A stretch of 64,000 nt of DNA from Volvox africanus. Its lineage: Eukaryota; Chlorophyta; Chlorophyceae; Chlamydomonadales; Volvocaceae. Below are positions 1 to 10,009 of this stretch, in pieces. The stretch's first letter is position 1; each line of letters opens with the position of its first letter. The DNA lies in the NCBI GenBank assembly GCA_030268105.1, contig BSDZ01000010.1:21001-85000 (forward strand), in the 5' to 3' direction. The notes under the pieces were generated by a model. That model saw only the letters and a program-made list of their open reading frames with translations, was not told where the DNA came from and made no database searches. The translations under genes were made by a program, and so were the position numbers.

Positions 1-1968
1 AAACTTACGCAGTTCCTGAAGGTTGGAGGGCACTGGCCAATCCCGAACAACAGCAGTTTTCCGGGGGTCCATCCGTATGCCACCCTGAGACACTATATGC
101 CCCAGATACTCCACCTGTGGTTGTGCCCAGTGGCACTTAGAACGCTTAGCATACAGCTGCTCACGCCGCAGAACCTCAAAGACCAGGCGGAGGTGTTGTA
201 CGTGCTCCTCACGGGTCTTTGAAAACACCAGGATATCGTCCAGATAACAGATGACGAATTTGTCGATGTATGGCCTGAAGATGCGGTCCATGACGGCTTG
301 GAACGTTGCAGGGGCGTTCGTCAGTCCGAAACTAAGGACGGTATATTCAAAATGGCCAAACGGCGTACGGAAAGCCGTTTTAGGGATGTCAGATTCTGCT
401 ATACGAATCTGATTATACCCCTGCTGGAGGTCAATAGAGCTAAAGAATGCAGAATCTTTTAGCTTATCCAGCAGATCATCGACACGTGGGAGGGGGTAAC
501 GGTTCTTAACCATTGCGGCATTTAACCCCCTATAGTCAATGCACATTCTCAGAGTCCCATCCTTCTTTCCCACAAACAGAATAGGGGCGGAGTATGGGGA
601 TGTGCTTGGCCGTATCATACCTTTTTTCAGCAGCTCAGTAACCTGTCGTTTGACCTCGTCCAGCTCCAAGGGGCTTAGCCGATACATGGGGCGGGAAACG
701 GGTACTGCACCAGGCACCAAAGGTATGGTGTGATCCACAGGCCGCATTGGAGGCTTACCAGGGACCTCCTGGAATATATCTGCATATTCCTGTAACAGGG
801 CCTCAAGCTCAGGGTCAGTGGCATCAGCTGGCATAGAAGTTGCATTCAGGTGCAACTTGGGCCGTACTAGTAAAGCATGGGCCCCCTTGCGAATCATGCG
901 AACTGCTGCTTTTCTGCCAACAACTTCAGGTTCAGTGTGCTGACAGATAGCAGTGGTTGCATAATTAAAGCAAGGCGCAGGTGTCATCTGATCTGGTGGC
1001 TGTCCGGCAGTAGTAAAGGGTACCTTGCAGACTAGATTCCCCTTGCGCAGGCGCAAAGATTTAGCCTCATAGTCAAGGACAGCCCCATACTGTGCTAGCG
1101 TGGAAGAACCCAAGATATACGTGGCAGCGTCAGTTAGCTCAGGCAACACGTATGGGCGGACATTTAACCTTAAAGGACCTGCAGATAGACGAAGATTTAC
1201 CTGCCCCAAGATAGCCTGCTTACCCCCATCAGCAAGGGTAACTTCTGACCAGGAGCATGGGCTAGGTTTCAGGCCAAGCTGCGTAACCACTGATGCCGAA
1301 ATGAAATCATCACTGGCTCCAGAGTCGGCTAGGGCGGTGAACGTACGACCTGCCGTACTTACGGTGATCAGAGGTACGCCAGCACCTATCAGGGCAGCAG
1401 CTTTAGGCAAGCAGAGAACTGAAATACAGGGTTCAGTCTCAGGCAAGCCCTCCTGAACCGATTTAGGAGCAGCAAACCAGACGTCAACAGAGTATGGGCT
1501 TCCAGGGAGTTGAACAACCTCACCTGCCATATCAAGGCTATGGAAAAGAGCCGTCCCTGGATTAAACCTTAAGACCCGTTGCATTCCCGACAGAAAAGAA
1601 GGGTTGCGTCGGGACACATACTCAGGCAGCAAGATGCATGCTGAGGTATCAGGGTGTTGACGTTTGCATGCCCTAAAGAGAGCTAATTGCTTCTGTAGCT
1701 CGCAGAGTGAAGAGGGAGTGAACAAGATAGTATGCCCACCCAAGTTAGCGGAGGATAGGGGGCGACCTTGAGGCTCAAACAGATTACAAAAGCCATCAAA
1801 GCCGGGACGGACAGTTCGTGCATCAAAAGAAAAACGTCTCCCTATCACCTGCTCCACTTGGTTTAAAACAGAGGGCAAAAGAGCCCGTACTGCACGGCAC
1901 TTTGCTACCATCTGGCCCACAGCAAAGACCCCAGGTGGTGATCCCTCTATACCAACCTGGGCAAGTTC
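1..1968 (-). CDS. pol: Gypsy Pol polyprotein, N-terminal part (E0), truncated by window edge
   Basis: This is an open reading frame on the minus strand, directly after the gag TAG (1969-1971) and in the same frame. It contains a GGHT-x-LF-TP region resembling a decayed methyltransferase-like domain, the retropepsin motif DSGA, and reverse transcriptase with the CIDYRGLN and YLDD blocks. The sequence leaves the window in the RT-RNase H connection. No stop is visible in this copy, and the nonsense codon of the unit 1 copy (18968-18970) is absent. The first ATG after the TAG lies in the MVAKC region near 1911. A GTG at 1918-1920 would be an improbable start in a eukaryote. Expression by readthrough of the gag stop, or from an internal start, is inferred and not shown. 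Confidence 0.88.
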
Positions 1969-4002
1969 CTAGTGGTCCTTACCCTTATTTTTCTCCGCCC
2001 CTAGCATTGGGCAGGAGTCAACCCTATGTTGGTCGGAACCGCAACGGAGGCACATCCCATGTTGTTTACGAAAATGGAACTCCCGTCTAGTACATTTGAA
2101 TGTGGTTAAATATTCCGCTAGGTTCTGCTTGGGCCCCTTCTTCTGCACGTGGCCCCCTTTTGGGGCCAAGTGCCTCCCCTGCTGTCCGCCGCCCCTCTTA
2201 GACTTACCGGCGCCCTTAACCTGCCGCGGCTGATCCTCGTGCCCGGTGATGCCTGGACGAACGGATGCAGCCCGCGGTTTTTTGGTCGGGGGCGCCGGGG
2301 TCTCCTCGTCAGGGTCGTCGCAGGCCATATCCTGTACCGACAGCATGTTCATTTTGGGACGGGCCAGTTTGTCAGATTCCCGTCGGGCCAGTAACCTAAG
2401 TTCAGCTCCCAGGGAGAACTGAACCAAGTCTGTATATGACTTAAAGGTTTTACCCGACAGGTCAGTTGCACAGTCCCCACTAAGGTCGGATGAGAGGCCC
2501 TGCTGAAACCAAAACACACGCTCACTATCAGACAGGTCCGCAATGGGCGTGACAAGAGCCTCAAAGCGGCTCTGATAGGCAGAGACAGTTTCTCCAGGGC
2601 GCATGCGATATTTGCCAGCATTTAATTTCAGGCGTGCCTCAGTGTCACGTGACTGGACCTGGGGTGCAAAACGGACAAGCAGTGCTTCTAGCAGTTCCTC
2701 AGATGTATAAGAATCCCTTGCGTTAGTCCATTGATCGTGCCATAATCTTGCCGCGCCTTCAAAGGCAGTGGCCAAGAAAAGACGGCGCGTAGAGTCCTGT
2801 TGACCCCCACGGGCTGTGGCAAAGTAGTTCCTAACATTACGGACAAAGGCCCGTGTTAGAGGCGCAGCAACTCGTCCTAAATCAGAAAGCTTAACATCCA
2901 TAGGGATATTCAGCTTAGGCACTGTGATCGCTATTTTTATCACCTCATCCTCATGTCCAGTATGAGGAGGCCCAGGTGGCCTGGCAGAGGTGCCCGCAAC
3001 AGCAGCACAAGTTGTTGCGGCAGCAGCGGGAGCCATCCCAGGAATATCCACGGCACCAGGTGTCAAATGGTTTGACACTACAGCAGGGCCATGAACATAA
3101 AAAGGGGATGGGGCATAAATAGGTGATGTAGGTGCCTCAGGGGATGCTGTGCCGCCTTGCCTGGGAATAGGTGAAGGCTGGTTCGGAAGGTCGATGCCAC
3201 CTGCCACAGCAGCATTTGGTGGCTGTGTCAACCTAGAGAGCCATTCCCACCTATTCGCTTGGCTAGCATTAGCAGCAATCCGGCCAACAAACTGAAAGGT
3301 GTTGGCAGCAAGAGCCGAGACAGCATTCGCTAAGTTCGAGGCTTGCATATTGTATGCCTGAAAGCCTAACAGATCGAACTGCGAGTGACTGTTCTGGCGA
3401 AAGGCAAAGCAAAGGCAAGGACCAGGGCCTACCCAACGCTTGGATGCCTTCGATGAACTTCAAAAATTTTGAAGTCCGCGCATGAAGTTGATTTGCGATG
3501 GATCGGAGTGACTGGGCAGAAGTGCCGCTCCGACGGGTCTGAGGTGTTGACACTGCAGAAGCACTCACGGTGGTTGGAACAAACACAATACCTTTCAAGT
3601 AATAGAGATATATATGTATTAGTGAAAGCCGAAGTGAATTCACGAAGTCGACTCCTCGTTGGATTCAATGCGAAGGTTAGTACCCGCAACTACAGGGATT
3701 CCTCAGCAAAACTGCAATACAAGTTCTAGATAGAAAGCAGTGTTGCAGGAAGATATTACCTAACAGAGAAGGCAGAATTGTCTAGGTCGCGAGCCACGTT
3801 GACCGCGACTAACTTAGAGATTGACTTTAACAGAAAGCACAGCCAAACTCACAGAGAGCAGGTTCTAAGTGTCACTAGACTAATTTCGTGAATATTACAG
3901 ACCGGTGGTAGCCGCAGCGAAAATGGCGGCGCTCAGCTCCTCAGGCAATGTCTCCATGTCCAGAGGGATGTCGGCAGGAGGAAGATCGTGGTCGATGTCC
4001 AT
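1969..4002 (-). CDS. gag: Gag of the full-length element (E0), three predicted exons, ~538 aa
   Basis: This is the structural protein of the retroelement. Predicted exons on the minus strand are 4002-3903 (starts MDIDHDLPP), 3552-3433 and 3365-1969. The introns are 3902-3553 (donor GTCTGT, acceptor CTGCAG) and 3432-3366 (67 nt, GTAGGC to GTTAG). Phases agree across both junctions and give 539 codons including the stop. The central part is a retrotransposon Gag domain (the FEGAARLWHDQW region through LRLLARRES). The C-terminus is basic and carries one CX2CX4HX4C zinc knuckle, CLRCGSDQHRVDSC. The 350-nt intron is supported because the inner copies lack exactly that segment. The 67-nt intron rests on frame and splice signals only, and a frameshift is the alternative. 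Confidence 0.8.
2332..2943 (-). other. In-frame 612-nt GT-AG segment of gag (candidate exitron)
   Basis: The segment starts GTGATAAAAAT after GAG and ends GTACAG before GATATG on the minus strand. It is 204 codons long without a stop and encodes nearly the whole Gag capsid-like domain. The inner elements at 12139 and 30460 lack exactly this segment and read HEDE directly into DMACDD. Retention gives a 538-aa Gag; removal gives 334 aa that keeps only the N-terminal part and the zinc knuckle. The equivalents are 20654-21265 and 38975-39586. Confidence 0.75.
3553..3902 (-). other. 350-nt intron in 5' part of gag
   Basis: On the minus strand the segment begins GTCTGTAATATT and ends TTCTGCAG, dividing CTACCACCG from TGTCAACACC. 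The inner elements have CTACCACCGTGTCAACACC with no intervening sequence, so the boundary is exact. Equivalents are 21875-22224 and 40196-40545. Confidence 0.8.
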
Positions 4003-4134
4003 TTATAAAAGGGCAGCTTGAGTGGCTTGAGCGCGTTGCGCGGTTAGAGTGGCTTGAGCAGTTACCACAGAAAGACTTGAGAAGGCTTGAACGATTTCAG
4101 CGGAAGACTTGACGAGACGTCCCAGGGAGGAACA

Positions 4135-4146
4135 GTCTCGATACCA
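4135..4146 (-). promoter_or_regulatory. Primer binding site, tRNA-Met-like
   Basis: Three bases after the 5' LTR, on the minus strand, is TGGTATCGAGAC. It begins like the initiator-methionine PBS of many gypsy elements (TGGTATC) and then diverges. The same site stands beside each 5' LTR (17906, 22457, 36227 and 40778 regions). The tRNA identity is inferred. Confidence 0.55.
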
Positions 4147-4149
4147 GCT

Positions 4150-4572
4150 TGTTGTATATGGTACCCACGAAGGGTGGTATCAAAAGATACCGGTTGTTGT
4201 GCCAGAGCCCGATTAAGTAGAGCCGCCGACTAGGTCGTACTTGAGAGACCATAAGGCCTCGAACCGGGCGTGACCTTCAGAAGTCACCACTACAACCGGA
4301 GATTCAGTGAACCAGGAACCAGATGTTCCACCATTTACCATTCAGGCGGTAAATGGCCCATTCCATACAGGTTATGGAGTAACCGACAGGTTCTGATGTT
4401 TCAGGAAGTCGGTTAGTATTGGTCGTCGACAGCCGAGACCAAATCCACAAATCGAATGCCAGATGGAAACATGAAACAGTTAATATGATAATTAAATATA
4501 TTATATTATAAAATAATAAACAGATAATTATTATATCTTAATGAATTACCGAAATGCATTAAGGATACAACA
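4150..4572 (-). repeat. 5' LTR of E0, 423 bp
   Basis: The LTR is bounded by TGTTG...CAACA and followed by the target duplication ataaa. In element orientation it begins TGTTGTATCCTTAATGC, followed by an AT-rich stretch (TATAATATAATATATT) that could supply promoter function. All ten LTRs in the window are 423 bp. Confidence 0.95.
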
Positions 4573-5357
4573 ATAAACCCCCTGCAAAGCCTATCCCAAC
4601 CGTCTCAAAACATGGCAGGCTGACCAAATCTCTAAAGTTACCCTCCAGGCCTCCCCTACCATCACTCGCTAATAGGGCTGGGTTGCCCCAGAGAGGGGCA
4701 TTGAAGACCCAGGAGCCTGGGTCTACCTGCATTTAGTCCACATTAATTGACAGGGACAGGTTGTCAAAGGCACTCAACATATGCTCCAAGGTTGGACCTT
4801 CTTGCTGGCACGCACAATCTACTTGCCACGGCCCTGCTGATTCCCCCCTATTCACGGAGGTACAGAGCTTATATATTAGCTTATAGACTCGGTTTGGGTA
4901 GGCCCGGCTGTCACGGTCGTGTAAACAAGTTATAACGCACGCCCGTCATAAGCCCCACAAAGGAAATGGGCTCTGCTCACGCGTCACGCAATAACAACAT
5001 ATTCCATTGCTCACACCAAATCTTCCTCTTCATTTTCCCTTCGTGTTGAATTTGATGCCTGGCGCGAACCCCAAGCTATCGCGGCTATGAGCTATCGCGG
5101 CGCAGGGACAAACATGAAACTCTGCAAAATCTCTACAGTGTTTTGTTTACAATTGAGAAGGAAAAAGTGCATTTGAGAAGGAAAAGATACAAGAGATACA
5201 ACCCGGTGCCACGGTGGGAAAATGGTGAATATCACGTGTGAAATGTGAAATACACTCCGCCAGTATTAGTATAGTCCTGGATGTATTTACAATTATTATA
5301 TAATGTATATGATTACAATACGCCGGAAACTGATGTAAGAAATAAATATAGGCCTTA

Positions 5358-5377
5358 TACCGTATTGTAATACGGTA
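5358..5377. repeat. Near-perfect palindrome
   Basis: The arms TACCGTATT and AATACGGTA are exact inverted repeats around GT. The palindrome recurs in each spacer (about 23679, 42000 and 48639). Its function is unknown. Confidence 0.6.
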
Positions 5378-5751
5378 GCAGCCCTGCCGTACAGTGTGTC
5401 GTCGGCCGCGGCGCCGCCGCCTTTGGCCTTGCTCTCCTCGCCCTCACCCTCGCCAACCTAACATTCAACGGAGGGCGCGATCAGGGCCAAGTAAGAACGC
5501 CCCCTCGACCACAAACCTAGCAGCACGCCCGCCCGCGGATCTACCGCCCTCCAGCCGTCCTCGCCTTCAGCTATGCTGGACCAGTCCATGCATCAGAACA
5601 CGCAGCTCGGTCGGTCAGCGGCGCCACCAACACACGTCAAAACACACACGCGCTTCCCCTTCCCCCCTCCCCTTTTTTGTAGGTGGGAAAGCGCGAGAAA
5701 CCGTGAAAGACTAACCGAACCAAAGTCTTCCAGTCGGCCCCCTTCCCTCGC

Positions 5752-5841
5752 CTCCTCCCACACCACGCCACACTTGGGGCCATTGACGTAGTGCACCTCG
5801 TCGAACACCAACACCTCCACATCCCGGATGATGTCGGCTCC
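5752..5841 (-). pseudogene. Isolated exon relic of a SKI2/MTR4-like RNA helicase (unit 1)
   Basis: The minus-strand 30-codon open stretch begins exactly after a TAG acceptor-like trinucleotide. It reads GADIIRDVE, then VFDEVHYVN, then GVVWEE. This is the region around motif II (DEVH) of the Ski2/Mtr4 superfamily 2 helicases, where the DEVHY and GVVWEE blocks are diagnostic. No neighbouring helicase exons were found on either side, and the GT donor is replaced by GC at the 3' edge. It is read as a captured or stranded single exon, not a working gene. Identical relics lie in the other three spacers. Confidence 0.7.
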
Positions 5842-6098
5842 CTACCAGGCGGGGGAAGGAACGACGGGAAAGGGGCCATGGGAGGAAGGGAGGGAGGTCC
5901 AGGGAGGGAGGGAGGGGTAGTAGGATGTGTAGACTTGGGTAGTGAGACAGGAAGGCGGGATGGTGGTGGTGATGAGTGGATTGTGAAGAGTGAAGTGGGA
6001 AGGGGAGGGGTTGAGCATGCGGACGCGCCAGGGAGGGCCAACTAGGAGGCAGAGCGCAGGTGGGTGGGCCGAGGGGCTGCAGCCCCCAAACCGCACCT

Positions 6099-6857
6099 TT
6101 ACTCATCACCACCCATCTGAAAGCCATCAGGGAAGGCCGCCTTAATGTCTTCATACTTCAGGACCACGGAGCACTCCCACTGCGCCAGATCCTGCAGGGC
6201 CGGCGTAATAATGGACGCGACCTCCTCCACCTCCGCGTCCAGTTCGTCCACGTCGCGGAAGTGCACCTCCTTGTTGCGGACGGTCACCATCTTGTCCGCG
6301 CGGCTGATGAACTGAGCGGCCGTCACGCCCAGCGCGGCTGCGGCGTCTTTAACGCCCTTGTCCGACTCGCCACGCTTTGTGAAGCGTGTGCACCTGGTGA
6401 CCTTGAACTCCTTCCCGTCCGCAATGAGCAAAATTTGAGTCGCGGTGTTTCGCACCCGCTTCACGTTAGCCTTGGCGTGCATTTTCTTCATCTGCTCCAT
6501 CTCATTTTTCAGCATCTCGATATCTGCACTCTGCGCATCAAGCTGTTTCAGCACGACTGGTGCGCTGACGTGCACCACGATGTCCCGCACAAGCTTGCGA
6601 CCGTCGGTGTCCCGGTTTTCAATTTTTTCCCCGGTAGCAAAGTAAACCGAGCTGACGGCGAACTCAGTTCCAAAGGTCCGTGTAGCTTCGTTAACGGCCC
6701 CCTGAATTGCTGGGCCCATGTTTGTTGTTTCACCTAACTGTATCGTAAGGATAGGATATATTGAGCAGACGGACACCGACAGCATATCGGTACGTTTCAA
6801 GGAGGCCGTCCCATAGGAGCTATGCAAAACTACCGACTGCCTCGGAGATGAAAGCAA
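6099..6857 (-). CDS. Hypothetical coiled-coil protein, 252 aa (unit 1)
   Basis: The family is not recognised. The first 46 residues are Ser/Val-rich, and a second in-frame ATG starts MGPAIQG at residue 47 and may be the true start. Residues about 105-130 form a Met/Lys/Glu/Asn-rich coiled coil with the repeat MLKNEMEQM-KKMHAKA. The C-terminal half is acidic and mixed alpha/beta in composition and ends QMGGDE before TAA. The reading frame is open in all four spacer copies, and the only length change is an in-frame 22-residue expansion, so the protein may be under constraint. It could be a transposon-borne or tandemly amplified host gene. No catalytic motif is visible. Confidence 0.5.
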   Translation of the reverse strand: MLSSPRQSVVLHSSYGTASLKRTDMLSVSVCSIYPILTIQLGETTNMGPAIQGAVNEATRTFGTEFAVSSVYFATGEKIENRDTDGRKLVRDIVVHVSAPVVLKQLDAQSADIEMLKNEMEQMKKMHAKANVKRVRNTATQILLIADGKEFKVTRCTRFTKRGESDKGVKDAAAALGVTAAQFISRADKMVTVRNKEVHFRDVDELDAEVEEVASIITPALQDLAQWECSVVLKYEDIKAAFPDGFQMGGDE

Positions 6858-6903
6858 AGATTGTTTCTTAAACTTCTGGTCGCGGAGCCAAGTCTACGTA
6901 TCT

Positions 6904-6980
6904 AGCAGCAGCGACAGTAGAGCGACAATAGAGCTAGGCAGCAGCGACAATAGAGCTAGTAGCAGCGACAATAGAGCTTA
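6904..6980. repeat. Short direct repeats upstream of the coiled-coil ORF
   Basis: Three to four imperfect copies of AGCAGCGACAATAGAGCTA stand just upstream of the coiled-coil ORF. Equivalent tracts exist in the other spacers (about 25225, 43615 and 50253). Confidence 0.75.
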
Positions 6981-7957
6981 GGCTTGTACGTCGTACGAGT
7001 CATGGTGTCACGCTAGTGAATTCTGACTTGACTGAGCTACTTCTTCGTAGCTCATAATCGCAAGCATGCAAAGATGAACATATTGAAATCACGTAATCAA
7101 CTTCCATTCACTGCCTCGCAGCGTTTTATCGCGCTCCCCCTTGGCATTTTCTCGCGCGCGCACACGCGCAACGACACCGCGGAACTTTGCGCACCCCTAA
7201 AGAATGCAAGGGAGCTCCTTCTTTGGCGGACGTGGTGCGAAAGGGCGAAGCGGATGCGTCCATTGCGGTATGTCGTGCATTTTTCCGCGTCCATTGCCGT
7301 ATGTCGTGCATGTGTTCATCGTCCATTTGTCCATTCCCGAATCCCGCGGATGGACTGGGTCATTTTCGCCATTCAGAATCGAGTTAGCCGCGGGCTGGCA
7401 GGCGAGAGCGGACGAGGCCAGCCACAGCAACACGCGCCCCTCCCTTCACCACTTGGCCGCCGATTATTCCCGTTAGCTCCTGACTGCCTCAGATCCGCAA
7501 CATCCTCGCTGGAGAAGCCCTGGGCGACGCAGCGACTCCCTGAAAGCAGGACACCTACCTGCAGTGCCATCTGCCAGGGGTGCAATGGCCGCCCTGAGGC
7601 AGCGGCCCCATCGCTGAGCATGAACAGCACAGCCCAGCAGGCTTAGTGGGCCCACATGTGGCACTGCATTGGCAGGGCACCAACCCCTCCCCCCCCAGGG
7701 TTTGTGAGTGCTTAGCCTACAGTCATTTGCAGGCTAAATACGGGAGCGACCTTGGATTTCAGGGGCATGTACCATCGTGGCTGAGGTCTCTCCCCCTGTC
7801 AATACAGTTTTCTGCACTTAGGTGTGTGCAGCATCTGAGGAAAGTTGATAGCATCCTTGGCCAATGCCTCTTTCAAGACGTTTTATTGTTCATGTTCCCC
7901 CCGGATCTTAGGGACACCCCCACACTTGTGTGGAACTTGTAACCTTTTTTCCTTGTG

Positions 7958-8246
7958 TGTGTGTATGTAACCTTTTCCTCACGGACCTGTGAGAGGTTGG
8001 AACCCATATCTAGGTTTGGGTGCACTAACATGAATCACCTGAGGCTTCAGAATGCGGTGTTACAGTGGGAGTCTGCTGGTCCAATGACCAGAGACTACGT
8101 CTCACTAGCACAAACCACCGGGTCTCAACCACAGGCCACCTCATCCAGACAACCGGCACACAACACCGGGGATGCACCCAGGAATCGAACCCAGGACGAC
8201 CTTCAGCAAGGTGTTATAGCGTACACCAGGCCACACCAGGCTTCAG
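7958..8246 (-). mobile_element. Probable tRNA-derived SINE (unit 1)
   Basis: On the minus strand a perfect RNA polymerase III B box, GGTTCGATTCC (8181-8191), follows an A-box-like TGGCCTGGTGT (8223-8233) by about 40 nt, which is the normal spacing. The cloverleaf is degenerate (the T-stem does not pair), so this is tRNA-derived and not a tRNA gene. The body runs towards a TG/CA-rich tail near 7958. The outer limits are estimates. Confidence 0.4.
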
Positions 8247-8984
8247 GCAACCATTCATGAGGCCCTCTCCCTGGGACCGACTATAAGTCGGCCCAGCCTG
8301 CTATAGCAACCACCAAAGCAGCTACTGTGGGTGAAACTGCCCGTAATGCACTGCTGGCATATCAGCTGTGCACCAGCGGGGAATACCCTGGGCAGCAGAA
8401 ACACAGCCTATCCAGCTCAAGTATGCTCAGGGCCTACACCCGCAACAGGGTAAGATTTTGAACTGGAAACCCCTCAATGACGGAGTCGTATTGCAAGGAG
8501 CGGACCAATCCATCGGTCTATTGTCATGGGGGGCCGGCACCTGTAACTTGGTATGGAAATGAATGGATGGCTTGTTTATAGGGAGACGTGACTTTCAGCC
8601 AGACTGTGTAGCAGGCTTGCTACAGTGGCAAGCTTGCTAAGTGGGTTATGGGTGGTTGTGCGTGGTACTATTGTACATGAGTACGTCCCTGCATGCCTGA
8701 AGCAGTTAAGTGATGGAGTGGATTGCTGGGCGTGCGTGCACGCATGGTATACATGTGTGCACTGGATGTGTGGGCCGTGCATGCTCTGGGTTAATGTTTT
8801 GACAACAGACCCATCACCAGTCTTCAACGGGTGATATCTATTGGCAATACACATGCCCCTGATTGTAAGGTCTATGGCTTTGGCAGCGTGCACGTCACAT
8901 GATTAGAGTACGAGATTTACAATGAGGCTCAACCTCATGGGCCTGCTTCCTGCAAGCCAGCAACCACATATAGCCGAGGGATAT

Positions 8985-9231
8985 CGAAAGCTGGAAGCTG
9001 CTTTCACAAGACAGCTTTTGCTTCTTCAAGCCGTGTGTCTTGCGAAAGACAGACCCGCGTCTTGCAGGCGGCGTTAAAAGCCCAAAGCCACAAGCCTGAA
9101 GCTCCACTAGGCTTTCAAAAGCTGGGACGCTGCTTTCACAAGACAGCTTTTGCTTTAGACGGCCGTGTCTTTGTGAAAGTCAGGCTCGTATCTTTCAGAG
9201 GGCTTTCATGTGTCTTTCGGTGACTTGCAAA
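8985..9231. repeat. Diverged tandem duplication, ~130-bp unit
   Basis: The block AGCTG..GCTGCTTTCACAAGACAGCTTTTGCTT occurs at about 8990 and again at about 9120, followed by similar GTGTCTT/GAAAG stretches. It recurs at about 27306-27552 and 46893-47133. Confidence 0.6.
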
Positions 9232-9517
9232 GCAATTTGACACTGGGGGCCATATGTGCACAGGAGGGGCTATTGCCTCACCATTAGGCCCATTAATAAT
9301 GCCATTGGCTGCTTCGAGCCAGCCCTATGCAAGCCTACGTAGAGGTTCACTTATGCATCTAGCCACGTCAGGACCCTTGTGTAGGGATTCAGGTGCGTGC
9401 CTGATACCTATCTGTTAAAGACACAGGTTAAGCAATGCTCTATGTAGACCCGGGTGTGATGACCATGTGCAATTGGATGAACCCTATCCGTCGGTTGATT
9501 TACCATGATTATATAAA

Positions 9518-9940
9518 TGTTGTATATGGTACCCACGAAGGGTGGTATCAAAAGATACCGGTTGTTGTGCCAGAGCCCGATTAAGTAGAGCCGCCGACTA
9601 GGTTGTACTTGAGAGACCATAAGGCCTCGAACCGGGCGTGACCTTCAGAAGTCACCACTACAACCGGAGATTCAGTGAACCAGGAACCAGATGTTCCACC
9701 ATTTACCATTCAGGCGGTAAATGGCCCATTCCATACAGGTTATGGAGTAACCGACAGGTTCTGATGTTTCAGGAAGTCGGTTAGTATTGGTCGTCGACAG
9801 CCGAGACCAAATCCACAAATCGAATGCCAGATGGAAACATGAAACAGTTAATATGATAATTAAATATATTATATTATAAAATAATAAACGGATAATTATT
9901 ATATCTTAATGAATTACCGAAATGCATTAAGGATACAACA
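9518..9940 (-). repeat. 3' LTR of E1
   Basis: The 423-bp LTR is preceded by ataaa. The adjoining sequence at 9943-9955 is the polypurine tract on the minus strand (AGAGGGGGAACA). It carries the diagnostic G at 9890 (aaacGgata). Confidence 0.95.
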
Positions 9941-10009
9941 ATTGTTCCCCCTCTAGATGCAGCGTCCCGATGCATAAGAAGAGAGCAGACAGGTTGAAGT
10001 AGGACAGCG

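Larger units (their letters stand above)
1..4572 (-). mobile_element. Ty3/gypsy chromovirus, unit 0 copy (E0), 5' half, runs off left edge
   Basis: This minus-strand LTR retrotransposon contains a 5' LTR (4150-4572), primer binding site, spliced gag and the 5' half of pol. The pol sequence is uninterrupted at gttgg (22-26), the site that carries the inner insertion in units 1 and 2. E0 is therefore an empty-site version. The duplication ataaa follows the LTR at 4573-4577. Confidence 0.92.
4573..9517. repeat. Spacer of unit 1 (4,945 bp)
   Basis: This segment lies between two outer elements, with ataaa at both ends (4573-4577, 9513-9517). Contents are a palindrome at 5358-5377, a helicase exon relic at 5752-5841, a coiled-coil ORF at 6099-6857, short direct repeats at 6904-6980, a SINE-like sequence near 7958-8246 and a diverged duplication at 8985-9231. 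I see no gene in 4573-5350, 7000-7950 or 8250-8980. The spacer predates the higher-order amplification, because the same ataaa borders every copy. Confidence 0.85.

Noticed and set aside
539..1456. Plus-strand frames of 64 and 118 aa within pol, repeated in all units
   Set aside because: They are antisense to conserved retropepsin and RT coding sequence, and their repetition only reflects the copied element.
1918..1920. GTG as the start of Pol
   Set aside because: GTG starts are improbable in nuclear eukaryotic genes. The open frame continues upstream to the gag TAG, and an ATG lies three codons downstream.
6060..6737. 225-aa plus-strand frame opposite the coiled-coil ORF (and 225/247-aa equivalents in the other units)
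   Set aside because: It is antisense to the more protein-like minus frame, with a Leu/His/Val-rich composition typical of a shadow.
7074..7646. 190-aa plus-strand frame in the spacer (211 aa in unit 3)
   Set aside because: It overlaps direct repeats, is joined to a different frame in unit 3 by a one-base change, and has no recognisable domain or even composition.
8165..8246. Functional tRNA gene
   Set aside because: The B box is perfect but the T-stem and acceptor stem do not pair, so it is tRNA-derived only.
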